In this document: positions 1 to 7,929 of the stretch, one piece after another | How positions within the stretch are numbered: the stretch's first letter is position 1 | How the letters are laid out: each line of letters starts with the position of its first letter | Translations under genes and position numbers: made by a program | Source of the DNA: Rhodanobacter sp. C01 | GTDB lineage: Bacteria > Pseudomonadota > Gammaproteobacteria > Xanthomonadales > Rhodanobacteraceae | Reading direction: 5' to 3' | DNA length: 64,000 nucleotides | NCBI RefSeq assembly: GCF_002001045.1 | Contig: NZ_MUNR01000008.1 | Location: 124,001 to 188,000 of the forward strand | Notes under the pieces: model-generated | What the model saw: the letters and a program-made list of their open reading frames with translations, nothing else | Told to the model about the DNA's origin: nothing | The model's database searches: none

Positions 1-2138
1 GGCAGCATCGGCAGGAACGGCAGGAACGCACTCGCAATCAACATGCTCAACACGTTGCCGAAGTTCGAGCTGGCGGTCATCTTGATGTACTTGATGATGT
101 TGCCGAAGGTGATGCGCCCTTCGAGCACGCCCTCCTCCAGCACCATCAGGTTCTTCTCCAGCAGAATGATGTCGGCCGATTCCTTCGCGATGTCGGTGGC
201 GGTATCCACCGAGATGCCGACGTCCGCCTCGCGCAGTGCCGGCGCGTCGTTGATGCCGTCGCCGAGAAAGCCGACCGTATGGCCCTGGCGCTGCAGCGAC
301 TTCACCACGCGTGCCTTCTGCAGCGGCGACATCTTGGCGAAGACGGTGGTGCGCTTGACCATCTCATCCAGCGCGGCATCGTCCAGCGGTTCGATATCGC
401 GCCCCTGCGCCGAGTGCGTGACGTCGAGGCCTACTTCGCGGCAGATCTTGCGCGTCACCGCTTCGTTGTCGCCGGTGATGACTTTGACTTCCACGCCATG
501 ATGGTGCAGCGCGGCGATAGCCGTGGCGGCACTGTCCTTCGGCGGATCGAGGAAGGCCAGGCAGCCGATCGCGACCATCTCGCTCTCGTCCTTGACGCCG
601 TAGGTATGCGTGGTCGGCGGCTCATGCTTGATCGCCACCACCAGCACGCGCAGGCCATCCTCGTTGAGGTGGTGGGTCATCGCCTTGATCTCGCGCCGCC
701 GCTCGTCGGTCATCCGCACGATGCTGTCGCCATCGCGCTCGGAGGTGCAGATCGCCAGCATCTCCTCGACCGCACCCTTGCAGATCAGCAGGTGCTGGCC
801 GTCGCCGTTGGCGAGCACGACCGACATGCGCCGACGCTGGAAATCGAACGGGATCTCATCGACCACCCGATAGCGCGCGACGGTGCCCTCCAGATCACGA
901 TGCGCCAGTACGGCCTTGTCCATCAGGTTCTTCAGACCGGTCTGGAAATGGCTGTTGAGGTAGCCGTATTCCAGCGCATCCTCGGATTCTTCGCCGTTCA
1001 GATCCAGGTGCCGCTCCAGCACGATCTTGTCCAGCGTGAGCGTGCCGGTCTTGTCGGTGCACAACACATCCATCGCGCCGAAGTTCTGGATTGCGTTGAG
1101 GCGCTTCACCACCACCTTGCGCTTGGACATCGCGATCGCGCCCTTGGCGAGGTTCGCGGTAACGATCAGCGGCAGCATCTCCGGCGTGAGGCCCACCGCG
1201 ACCGACAGCGCAAACAGCAGCGCCTCGAAGAAGCCGTGCTTGAACCACTGAATGCCCAGAACGACAGGCACCATGACCAGCATGAATCGGATCAACAGCC
1301 AGCTGACGCTCTTCACGCCGCGATCGAAGCTGGTCTGCACACGCTGGCCCGTGAGGGTACGCGCAATGGAACCCAGATAGGTACGCGAGCCGGTCGATAC
1401 CACGACCGCGGCGGCGGTCCCGCTGACCACGTTGGTGCCCATGTAGCAGACGGTGGTGAGGTCGAGCGGGTTGTCGTGGGAGACCCGCTGGTCGCGCTCC
1501 CGGACCTGCGCCATGGTGGGCGCGAGCTTCTCCACCGGCAGCGATTCGCCGGTGAGGATGGCCTGGCTGATGAACAGGTCCTTCGCCGTGAGCAAGCGCA
1601 TGTCGGCAGGCACCATGTCGCCCGCCGCCAAGTGCACGATGTCGCCCGCCACAAGCTCACCCACCGGTACCTCGATGCGCTCGCTATGGCCATCGGAGGC
1701 CTTGCGCGTGACCGTGGCGGTATTGCGCACCATCGCCTTCAGGTTCTCGGCGGCGCGCGAAGAACGGTATTCCTGGCTGAAGCTGAGCAGCACGCTGATG
1801 CTCACCATCACGGCGATGATGATCGGGCCGGACAGGTCGTCCGGCGTAACGAACACCTGCACCACGGCCAGGATCAGCAGCACGATGATGAACGGGTTCT
1901 TGAAGGCCCGCAGCAGCTGGCGCGTCCAGTGCGGCGGCTTCTCGTGCGATACCTCGTTGTGACCGTCGCGGTCCAGCCGGGTCTCGATCTGTTCCTCGTC
2001 GAGGCCAGCCGGCGAGGTCTCCAGCGATACCAGCAGCTCGTCGTTCGCGCGGAAGGCTTCCTGCGCCACCATCGCATGCACGGCCACCGCCTTGCCAGCC
2101 ACCTTGCCTGCGGCAGCCTGATTGAATTGCTTGTTCAT
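1..2138 (-). CDS. mgtA: Magnesium-translocating P-type ATPase, C-terminus cut by window edge
   Basis: Inner-membrane P-type ATPase that imports Mg2+ (MgtA/MgtB type). The reading frame runs open from the ATG at 2138 to the window edge, giving 712 residues; family members are about 900, so the last transmembrane helices are missing. Visible features: N-terminal cation-ATPase domain, a first membrane pair near residues 75-115, TGES-type actuator motif (AILTGESLPVEK), phosphorylation motif DKTGTLT with Asp362 and hinge motif GDGINDAP. The encoded segment ends in the fifth/sixth membrane region. Mg2+ specificity rather than Ca2+ is assigned from overall likeness to MgtA and is probable, not proven. 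A long upstream interval with hairpins and a small ORF suggests leader-based control. Confidence 0.9.
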   Translation of the reverse strand, partial: MNKQFNQAAAGKVAGKAVAVHAMVAQEAFRANDELLVSLETSPAGLDEEQIETRLDRDGHNEVSHEKPPHWTRQLLRAFKNPFIIVLLILAVVQVFVTPDDLSGPIIIAVMVSISVLLSFSQEYRSSRAAENLKAMVRNTATVTRKASDGHSERIEVPVGELVAGDIVHLAAGDMVPADMRLLTAKDLFISQAILTGESLPVEKLAPTMAQVRERDQRVSHDNPLDLTTVCYMGTNVVSGTAAAVVVSTGSRTYLGSIARTLTGQRVQTSFDRGVKSVSWLLIRFMLVMVPVVLGIQWFKHGFFEALLFALSVAVGLTPEMLPLIVTANLAKGAIAMSKRKVVVKRLNAIQNFGAMDVLCTDKTGTLTLDKIVLERHLDLNGEESEDALEYGYLNSHFQTGLKNLMDKAVLAHRDLEGTVARYRVVDEIPFDFQRRRMSVVLANGDGQHLLICKGAVEEMLAICTSERDGDSIVRMTDERRREIKAMTHHLNEDGLRVLVVAIKHEPPTTHTYGVKDESEMVAIGCLAFLDPPKDSAATAIAALHHHGVEVKVITGDNEAVTRKICREVGLDVTHSAQGRDIEPLDDAALDEMVKRTTVFAKMSPLQKARVVKSLQRQGHTVGFLGDGINDAPALREADVGISVDTATDIAKESADIILLEKNLMVLEEGVLEGRITFGNIIKYIKMTASSNFGNVLSMLIASAFLPFLPML

Positions 2139-2183
2139 GACCCGCTTCCGTGAATTCGCTGATGCCTGCTGCCGGTGCGAGTC

Positions 2184-2200
2184 GGCGGAATCAATCCGCC
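2184..2200. other. Stem-loop in the mgtA leader
   Basis: Perfect inverted repeat GGCGGA-ATCAA-TCCGCC between the small upstream ORF and the mgtA start, ending 46 bp before the mgtA ATG. No T-run follows on either strand, so it is not an intrinsic terminator by itself. It may be a structural element of a regulated leader. The rest of 2139-2294 holds nothing I recognise. Confidence 0.35.
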
Positions 2201-2294
2201 AGCTGCGTCACGGTCAGCGCGTTTGGCCGCGCATACGGCCAGAACGGCGCCACCCTTGGCGGGGGCCATCCCTTGCATGACGTATTTGCGACCA

Positions 2295-2528
2295 TCAGCG
2301 ACTGGATACCAGCGCAAGATGTACGGACGATGGCAGTGCATCGGCCGAGGTCGGCGCATGGCTGGCTGCCACCGGGGTCCGGCGGTGCAATTCGATCACG
2401 TTGCTGCCGGCGATCTTTTCGAGCGGCGCGGGCACGGTGACGGTGTACGGACGGCGCACAGCCTCACGACGGCCAGCCAGCAGCCGGCGCAGTGCGCGCA
2501 ACAGAAGGGTATCGCGAAGGAGCTTCAT
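2295..2528 (-). CDS. Possible small hypothetical protein upstream of mgtA
   Basis: 77-codon ORF on the same strand as mgtA, ending 156 bp before it. The ATG at 2528 is preceded by a good ribosome-binding site (GAGGAG, about 8 nt spacing), the main reason to think it is translated. The product is basic (several Arg-rich stretches in the first 25 residues), lacks a clear signal peptide or membrane helix, and matches no family I know. An 8-bp hairpin lies immediately 5' of the ribosome-binding site. It could be a co-transcribed small protein, a leader peptide for mgtA, or non-coding. Confidence 0.35.
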   Translation of the reverse strand: MKLLRDTLLLRALRRLLAGRREAVRRPYTVTVPAPLEKIAGSNVIELHRRTPVAASHAPTSADALPSSVHLALVSSR

Positions 2529-2545
2529 GGGCCCATCTCCTCGTA

Positions 2546-2564
2546 ACGACGCCTATGGCGTCGT
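2546..2564. other. Hairpin just upstream of a ribosome-binding site
   Basis: Perfect 8-bp inverted repeat ACGACGCC-TAT-GGCGTCGT. On the minus strand it directly precedes the GAGGAG ribosome-binding site of the small ORF starting at 2528, so it would sit in the 5' leader of any mgtA transcript that begins upstream. Function unknown. The remaining interval to the end of ctaB (2565-2813) holds no gene I can support; it contains two copies of GTCAACCC around 2788 and 2813. Confidence 0.35.
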
Positions 2565-2813
2565 CAGGGGTGGGCCGGACTTTCCCTAGTCGAGGAAAGC
2601 ACCAGCCGACCGCAGGCGGTCGCCGCAGGCGTTCAACTTGTTGTTATGCGTCGCCGGCATCCGATGCTCGCGGATGACGACGTTGCGACTAGGGTAAACG
2701 TCCATATGCCTTGGTTTGTCAGGACTGGGGGCCAGCCGACGCAGTGCGCCGGGAGGCTCGCGCATTGTCGTGCTGCGCTGCGGAAGTGTCAACCCGTACA
2801 GGCTGAATGAATG

Positions 2814-3716
2814 TCAACCCACTGCTTCGAACAGCAGGCCATGCCGCACCATCGGCTCGACCAGCCAGTGGTCGGCCAGCAGGAACGCGAAGAGCGCCAT
2901 CAGGTACACGATCGAGTACTTGAACACCTTCATCGGGAACAGCTCGTCCGGCGGATTCAGCAGGCGCACCGCGTAATACAGGAAGCCCAAGTCCAGCACG
3001 ATCGCGCCGCCCAGATAGATCAGGCCACTCATCCCGGTCAGCGCCGGCAGCAGAGTCACCAGCACCAGCAGCACGGTGTAGAACAACACCTGCCAGCGCG
3101 TGTACACGATGCCATGGGTGACCGGCAGCATCGGCACCTGCGCCCGCGCGTAATCGTCGCGACGGAAGATCGCCAATGCCCAGAAATGCGGCGGCGTCCA
3201 CACGAAGATGATCAGGCACAGCTGCAATGCAAATGCGTGCAGGTGGCCGGTGACAGCGGTCCAGCCCAGCACCGGCGGGATCGCGCCGGCGAGGCCGCCG
3301 ATCACAATGTTCTGCGGTGTGGCGCGTTTCAGGTAGGCCGTGTAGACCAGCGCGTAGCCGATCAGGCCACCGAAGGTGAGCAGTGCGGTCAGCGGATTGA
3401 CCAGCAGCGCCAGCACCAGCATCGAGGCGATGCCGAGCAACACCGCGAACACCAATACCTGATGTGGCGTGAGCGAACCGGTGGCAAGCGGACGCCGCGC
3501 GGTACGTGCCATCAGCTTGTCGATGCGCTCGTCGATCAGATGGTTGAACGCCGCGGCCGAACCGGAAGCCATCCAGATGCCCAGCGTGCCGAACACGAGC
3601 GCCCGCCACGGCGGGATGCCCGGCACGGCGAGGAACATGCCGATCACCGCGCAGAACACCAGCAGCGCCACGACGCGCGGCTTGGTCAGTTGCAGGTATT
3701 CGCTGAACGATCCCAT
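2814..3716 (-). CDS. ctaB: Protoheme IX farnesyltransferase (heme O synthase)
   Basis: Inner-membrane UbiA-family prenyltransferase that adds farnesyl to heme B to make heme O, the step before heme A for the aa3 oxidase. The 300-residue length is normal for CtaB/CyoE. The Asp-rich substrate motif [15 protein letters not shown] is present near residue 57, followed by RRPL, with about eight hydrophobic helices. The ATG at 3716 directly abuts the TAA stop of ctaA (no gap), so the two are translationally coupled and heme O synthase is made together with heme A synthase. It is the last gene of the SURF1-SCO-like-ctaA-ctaB run. Confidence 0.97.
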   Translation of the reverse strand: MGSFSEYLQLTKPRVVALLVFCAVIGMFLAVPGIPPWRALVFGTLGIWMASGSAAAFNHLIDERIDKLMARTARRPLATGSLTPHQVLVFAVLLGIASMLVLALLVNPLTALLTFGGLIGYALVYTAYLKRATPQNIVIGGLAGAIPPVLGWTAVTGHLHAFALQLCLIIFVWTPPHFWALAIFRRDDYARAQVPMLPVTHGIVYTRWQVLFYTVLLVLVTLLPALTGMSGLIYLGGAIVLDLGFLYYAVRLLNPPDELFPMKVFKYSIVYLMALFAFLLADHWLVEPMVRHGLLFEAVG

Positions 3717-4892
3717 TTAACGCGGCTCCAGCGACAGGAACATCGACTCGTCATGCCGACGCTGGGTACGCGCCAGTGTGGCCAGCAAGGTGAACAGCAA
3801 GAGTGCAGCCACACCATTGTGCGCGGTCGCCACTGCCAGCGGCAAACCGAAGTACACATTGCTGATGCCCAGCAGCACCTGGCTCACCAGGGCCACGGCG
3901 ACTGCGATGCCAAAGACCCGCAAGCCACGCCGGGCCAGCTTGTGCGACAACCAGCCGAGATAGCAGAACACCACCAGTGCACCGAACCGGTGCACTAGCT
4001 GGATCGCGCTACGCGCGGCCATGTCGAGCACACCACCTTCGTAATTGACACCAATGCCCCGCCACAGCACGAAGCCCTGGTGGAAATCCGTGGGTGGTGC
4101 CCATTGATTCAGGCACTGCGGGAACGAGCCGGGGCCGTAGCCACAGGCCAGCGCCGCATAATTCGCCGAGGTCCAGCCGCCCAGCGCGATCTGGCAGAAC
4201 AGCAGCGCCACGCCGATCGTCACCAGCCGGCGCAGGTCCGCCAGCCGGTCGTCCGGCGCCGCGATGCCGGCAAAGCGCAGCGCCGCATACGCCAGCAGCG
4301 CGAACGTGGTCATGCCACCGAGCAGATGCCCCATCACCACGATGGGCTTGAGCAGCAGCGTCACCGTCCACATGCCGAGCATCGCCTGGAAAATGATCAC
4401 CGCCAGCGCCAGTACGCTGATCCACCATGCACCCGGCCGGCGCAATGCGCTGGCTGTGAACAGCGGCAGCGCAATCGCGCACGCCGCCAGCAACGACGAC
4501 CATCGATGCTCGCCACTGATGTACAGACCGACCCCGACGGCCGCAAACACCGCCGCAACAAGGATCGCCAGCTGGGCGCCGCGCTTGCGCCAGCTCGCCA
4601 GCAACGCCAGCACCAGCACCAGCACCCCAAGTGTGCCCGCCAGGAAGCGATGTACCTGCTCACGCCAGGCCTTGTGTGCCTCATACGGGCGATCGGGGAA
4701 GGCCGCATCAGCCTTCGCCACTGCCTGCGCATGCTGCGGCCAGGTCGCCTGACCGTAACAGGTCGGCCAGTCCGGGCAGGACAGGCCGGCATTGGACAGC
4801 CGTACGAACGCGCCGAACATCACCAGCCCGAACGCGAACACCGCGGCGAGCAGGGACAACCACCGCAGGATTTTCAGGATACCCGACGACAT
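3717..4892 (-). CDS. ctaA: Heme A synthase, COX15/CtaA family
   Basis: Inner-membrane enzyme oxidising the C8 methyl group of heme O to the formyl group of heme A. About eight membrane helices are visible; the early segment RLSNAGLSCPDWPTCYG carries the paired Cys typical of the family, and later His residues in EHRW, GHLLGG, VHRFG and AHNG motifs are candidate heme ligands. The ATG at 4892 overlaps the TGA of the preceding gene by one base (TGATG); an in-frame GTG at 4895 is also possible. Product about 391 residues. Confidence 0.95.
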   Translation of the reverse strand: MSSGILKILRWLSLLAAVFAFGLVMFGAFVRLSNAGLSCPDWPTCYGQATWPQHAQAVAKADAAFPDRPYEAHKAWREQVHRFLAGTLGVLVLVLALLASWRKRGAQLAILVAAVFAAVGVGLYISGEHRWSSLLAACAIALPLFTASALRRPGAWWISVLALAVIIFQAMLGMWTVTLLLKPIVVMGHLLGGMTTFALLAYAALRFAGIAAPDDRLADLRRLVTIGVALLFCQIALGGWTSANYAALACGYGPGSFPQCLNQWAPPTDFHQGFVLWRGIGVNYEGGVLDMAARSAIQLVHRFGALVVFCYLGWLSHKLARRGLRVFGIAVAVALVSQVLLGISNVYFGLPLAVATAHNGVAALLLFTLLATLARTQRRHDESMFLSLEPR

Positions 4893-5467
4893 CACTTGAT
4901 CACCTTCAGCATGTCCCGCAACAGGCCGGGAACATCGAAACCTGCCGGATACAGCGACAGCGCCGTGCCGTTGGATTCAACCAGCACCGCACTGACGCTG
5001 TCCGGCGTGGCCGGCACGTAGGCAGCCAGCTTGCCATCGACATCCCGACCCAGCGTCCAGTACGTATCCATCGCGACACGTTGACCCGCATCCGCCGGCG
5101 GCACACCGATGTAGAGCAGACGCAGACGCGACTGACTGCGGTTGAGCATCACCCGCGCCTTGGCGATCTCGGTCAGCGTCTCGAAGCACTGCGCGGCACA
5201 GTCCGGGCCAGCCAGTGCAATCAGGGTGAGTCGCGGTTCGCTGTCGCGCCATGCATAGTCGTGTTGCCCGTCGGCCAGCTGCACCTGCACTTTCTCGTCG
5301 ACGAAATTGCGCTGCGGCACGATCGGCTGGCCATTGCCCTTCACACCCGGCTGCCAACCACCCCAGGTGAGCAGGCCCGCGGCGATCATCGGCGCGGCAA
5401 ACACCAGCGCGATCAGGATCAGGAACATCCGGCTGCGGCGCAATGATTTCGGATCAGCAGTATTCAT
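4892..5467 (-). CDS. SCO-like membrane-anchored protein of the oxidase cluster
   Basis: 191-residue protein with one N-terminal membrane anchor (about residues 13-35) and a periplasmic thioredoxin-like domain. A CxxxC pair (Cys90-Ala-Ala-Gln-Cys94) sits where SCO/SenC copper chaperones carry theirs. SCO proteins also need a distal His for copper; here the region after the Cys pair contains no His, so it may act as a thiol-disulfide factor rather than a copper carrier. It lies 12 bp after SURF1 and overlaps ctaA, so a role in cytochrome oxidase assembly is likely. Such proteins are usually annotated only as oxidase-associated membrane proteins. Confidence 0.75.
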   Translation of the reverse strand: MNTADPKSLRRSRMFLILIALVFAAPMIAAGLLTWGGWQPGVKGNGQPIVPQRNFVDEKVQVQLADGQHDYAWRDSEPRLTLIALAGPDCAAQCFETLTEIAKARVMLNRSQSRLRLLYIGVPPADAGQRVAMDTYWTLGRDVDGKLAAYVPATPDSVSAVLVESNGTALSLYPAGFDVPGLLRDMLKVIK

Positions 5468-5479
5468 CGGACTTCATCG

Positions 5480-6235
5480 TCATTCGGGATCATTCTGAAA
5501 ATGGGATTCACGCGGCTTACGCCTGCGATTGAGCACCAGCAGGATCACCACCGCCGCGATCGCGAAGGAGAACCACTGGAACGCATAGGCACGATGGCGT
5601 GCCGGTGGCATCGAGGAAAAATCGAGCGTGTGAACCCGCACGTAGATCGAAGCCGGATCGGCATCCAACGCCAGCACCCGCGGGTACAGCGGGCGACCGA
5701 GGTCATGGGCCACGGCTGCCGGATCCAGAAAGATGCTGCTCTTCGGCCACTGCGTCTGCCGTGCCAGCGCATCGCCACCCATTTCGAAACCGAGCGGCGG
5801 CGGTGGCACATACAGACCCTGCAGACTGACATCACCGCTGGGCAATGGCGGCAATTGCGGCACCTGTGCGGTGCCGTTGCCGGGCAGGAAACCGAGGTCC
5901 ACCAGCAGCACTGGCTGCAACTGGTCGCGCAGCACGAAAGGCACGAAGACCTCGACTCCGCCGCGCTCGTCATGCTGGGGATTGTCCAGCAGGTACAACC
6001 GCTCGACGAGATAGCGACCGCTTACCTGCACCCGTGGAAAACCGTCAACCGGCGGTGTCTCGGCCACCTTTGCAAAATCCTGTCGGGGTGCGGAAGCCGA
6101 TGCGGCATACCGCCGCAGCAGCGCATCCTTGAAGTCGGCACGATGCAGCTGCCAGATGCCCAAACGCACGAACAGCAACGCCCCGGCTGCGGTCAGCAGC
6201 AGCGCCCACCACGGCGGACGGCGAAATCCGATCAC
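5480..6235 (-). CDS. SURF1 family cytochrome oxidase assembly protein
   Basis: Inner-membrane factor that helps insert heme A into subunit I of the aa3 oxidase. Family features are an N-terminal helix with RLGIWQLHRADFK (close to the SURF1 signature), a periplasmic middle domain and a C-terminal helix (YAFQWFSFAIAAVVILLVL). I place the start at GTG 6235 (VIGFRRPPWW...), giving 251 residues; an in-frame TTG at 6268 would add 11 residues and run almost into the opposing gene at 6277. It is the first gene of the SURF1-SCO-like-ctaA-ctaB unit and is divergent from the twin-TM gene with only 41 bp between starts. Confidence 0.93.
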   Translation of the reverse strand: MIGFRRPPWWALLLTAAGALLFVRLGIWQLHRADFKDALLRRYAASASAPRQDFAKVAETPPVDGFPRVQVSGRYLVERLYLLDNPQHDERGGVEVFVPFVLRDQLQPVLLVDLGFLPGNGTAQVPQLPPLPSGDVSLQGLYVPPPPLGFEMGGDALARQTQWPKSSIFLDPAAVAHDLGRPLYPRVLALDADPASIYVRVHTLDFSSMPPARHRAYAFQWFSFAIAAVVILLVLNRRRKPRESHFQNDPE

Positions 6236-6258
6236 GCAGCGTATCCGCCGCTGATCGC

Positions 6259-6264
6259 TATACT
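6259..6264 (+). promoter_or_regulatory. Putative -10 box of the twin-TM gene
   Basis: TATACT lies 12 bases upstream of the ATG at 6277, with no Shine-Dalgarno sequence between. If used, transcription would begin only a few bases before the start codon, giving a nearly leaderless mRNA. No convincing -35 is visible, so this rests on the -10 match and spacing only. Confidence 0.3.
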
Positions 6265-6276
6265 GCAACTGTCGAA

Positions 6277-6510
6277 ATGGATCGGATCAATCACGTGGAA
6301 ACCGTCTACAAATGTGCGCTGGTGGTGGTGCTGCTGGTGGTGATCTTCAGCCTCGGCCAAGCGCTGTACTTCATGATGACCGACAAGGACGACGACAAAC
6401 GCACCGTCTGGGCGCTGACCCGCCGCATCGGCCTGTCGCTGGTGCTGATCGGCATGGTCGCGTTCGGCATCTGGATGGGTTGGCTGCATCCGCACGACGT
6501 CGGCCAGTAA
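6277..6510 (+). CDS. Twin transmembrane protein, DUF2909 family
   Basis: 77-residue protein with two membrane helices (about residues 12-33 and 51-70) joined by a short charged loop, KDDDKR. This is the usual size and form of the small twin-TM proteins found beside SURF1 in aa3 oxidase clusters of beta- and gammaproteobacteria. Its molecular role is unknown; an accessory role in oxidase assembly is inferred from context. Here it points opposite to all surrounding oxidase genes and ends before a bidirectional terminator that separates it from ctaE. Confidence 0.85.
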   Translation: MDRINHVETVYKCALVVVLLVVIFSLGQALYFMMTDKDDDKRTVWALTRRIGLSLVLIGMVAFGIWMGWLHPHDVGQ

Positions 6511-6605
6511 TTGTACCCGGCTGCTGTCGGTACTGCGGCCTGACCGCGACAAATCGCGCGCGATGGCGGCTGACTACCGCGGCCGTTGAGTGATCCCTTC
6601 GCTCC

Positions 6606-6638
6606 AACAAAAAGCCCGCCAATGGCGGGCTTTTTGTT
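6606..6638. terminator. Bidirectional Rho-independent terminator
   Basis: Long inverted repeat with core AAAGCCCGCC-AAT-GGCGGGCTTT flanked by an A-run on one side and a T-run on the other, so it can stop transcription from both directions. It lies between the convergent twin-TM gene (plus) and ctaE (minus). Confidence 0.9.
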
Positions 6639-6720
6639 GTGCATGTGTCACGACTCTTGTGAAGAGTCCGGCCATGGATGACCGGTTTTGCTCTTCGCGA
6701 AACGGATGTCGCGTCAAAGA

Positions 6721-7608
6721 TCAGAGTATGTAGACGAACATGAACAGGCCGAGCCAGACCACGTCGACGAAGTGCCAGTACCAGGCCACCGCCTCGAAGC
6801 CGAAGTGGTGGTCCTTGTTGAAGTGACCCTTCAACACGCGGAACCAGATCACCGCCAGCATGATCGTGCCCAAGGTCACGTGCAGGCCGTGGAAGCCGGT
6901 CAACAGGAAGAAGGTCGAACCGTAGACGCCACTGTGCAGGGTCAGGTTCAGTTCCTTGTAGGCCTCGATGTACTCGTGCGCCTGGAAGTTCAGGAACAGC
7001 GCGCCCAGCAGCACGGTAAGACCCAGGAACACCAGGATCTTGCCGCGATGGCCCGCGCGCAGCGCGTGATGGGCAATCGTCACGGTGACGCTGGAGCTGA
7101 GCAGGATCAGCGTGTTCAGCAGCGGCAGGCCCCATGCCGGCACGGTCGAGAATGTGCCGCCGACATGCTCCGGGCCGTTGCCGCCGTTGGCGCCCCACGA
7201 CGCGGCGTAATTGCTCCACAGGAACTCGTGGGTCAACGTGCCATGGCCGGTGCCGCCGAGCCACGGCACCGAGAACATGCGGATGTAGAACAGCGCGCCG
7301 AAGAACGCGCCGAAGAACATCACCTCGGAAAAGATGAACCACATCATGCCCATGCGGAACGAGGTGTCCACCTGGTGGTTGTAGCTGCCCGCCAGCGATT
7401 CGTTGATCACCGAGCGGAACCAGCCGAAGAACATGCCCAGCACGCCGATCACGCCTACGGTCAGCACGGTCTTGCCGAAGCCGGCGTCGCCGGGTTCCGC
7501 ATTCAGCCAGTGCGCAGCACCGAACACGGTGGTGAACATGACCACTGCGGCCACGATCGGCCAGTAGCTCTTGGCCGGAACAAAGTAAGCGTCGTGCTGC
7601 TGACCCAT
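6721..7608 (-). CDS. ctaE: Cytochrome c oxidase subunit III
   Basis: 295-residue integral membrane subunit of the aa3-type cytochrome c oxidase, with seven predicted helices. Family landmarks include the FFGAFFGALFYIR segment, HxxxSSSVTVTIAHHAL, the conserved FQAHEYIEAY around residues 208-217 and the C-terminal WYWHFVDVVWLGLF motif. It is the last gene of the ctaC-ctaD-micro-ORF-ctaE series and is followed by the terminator at 6606-6638. In related gammaproteobacteria ctaG (Cox11) usually precedes ctaE; here the 119 bp upstream contain no such gene. Confidence 0.97.
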   Translation of the reverse strand: MGQQHDAYFVPAKSYWPIVAAVVMFTTVFGAAHWLNAEPGDAGFGKTVLTVGVIGVLGMFFGWFRSVINESLAGSYNHQVDTSFRMGMMWFIFSEVMFFGAFFGALFYIRMFSVPWLGGTGHGTLTHEFLWSNYAASWGANGGNGPEHVGGTFSTVPAWGLPLLNTLILLSSSVTVTIAHHALRAGHRGKILVFLGLTVLLGALFLNFQAHEYIEAYKELNLTLHSGVYGSTFFLLTGFHGLHVTLGTIMLAVIWFRVLKGHFNKDHHFGFEAVAWYWHFVDVVWLGLFMFVYIL

Positions 7609-7727
7609 GGTGAGACCCCGTGGATTTCTCTTGATGACTTGACCCCGCCATGCCGACCGGGGAATTGCATGCCGATCGTCTAGACACCCAACCGGTTGAA
7701 GAAAAACATGTCGCGACTGCGGTATTG

Positions 7728-7874
7728 CTATTTCATCAGCACGATCTGCACGAACGACACCAAAAAGAACGCCGCCACGATCACCACCAGTATCGTCACG
7801 GTGCGCCGCACGCCCTTGCGGCGCTCTGCGTCGAACTGGTCAATCACGGCTTGCTGCATCTTCGGTTGCGTCAT
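7728..7874 (-). CDS. Single-helix micro-protein between ctaD and ctaE
   Basis: 48-codon ORF (ATG at 7874, TAG at 7728-7730). A charged N-terminus (Asp-Gln-Phe-Asp-Ala-Glu-Arg-Arg-Lys, then Arg-Arg) is followed by one hydrophobic helix of about 20 residues at the C-terminal end. This is the layout of the small cytochrome-oxidase assembly micro-proteins seen between ctaD and ctaG/ctaE in other proteobacteria, and of the N-terminal anchor region of Cox11. It lies 55 bp after ctaD and 119 bp before ctaE on the same strand. No ctaG follows. It could be an independent small subunit or assembly factor, or the surviving start of a deleted ctaG. Confidence 0.65.
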   Translation of the reverse strand: MTQPKMQQAVIDQFDAERRKGVRRTVTILVVIVAAFFLVSFVQIVLMK

Positions 7875-7929
7875 GTGGATCCGTGCTCTGGACGCCTCGC
7901 CGCTTCCGGCATGGGCACCCTGTAGATGG

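Noticed and set aside
279-2153. Long plus-strand ORF (624 codons) opposite mgtA
   Set aside because: It is antisense to a clear P-type ATPase; the product is His/Arg/Gln-rich with no domain, a typical shadow of high-GC codon use.
2586-2792. Minus-strand ORF of 68 codons upstream of the small mgtA-leader ORF
   Set aside because: No good ribosome-binding site and no domain; the internal ATG at 2704 is equally weak. Left out as a gene.
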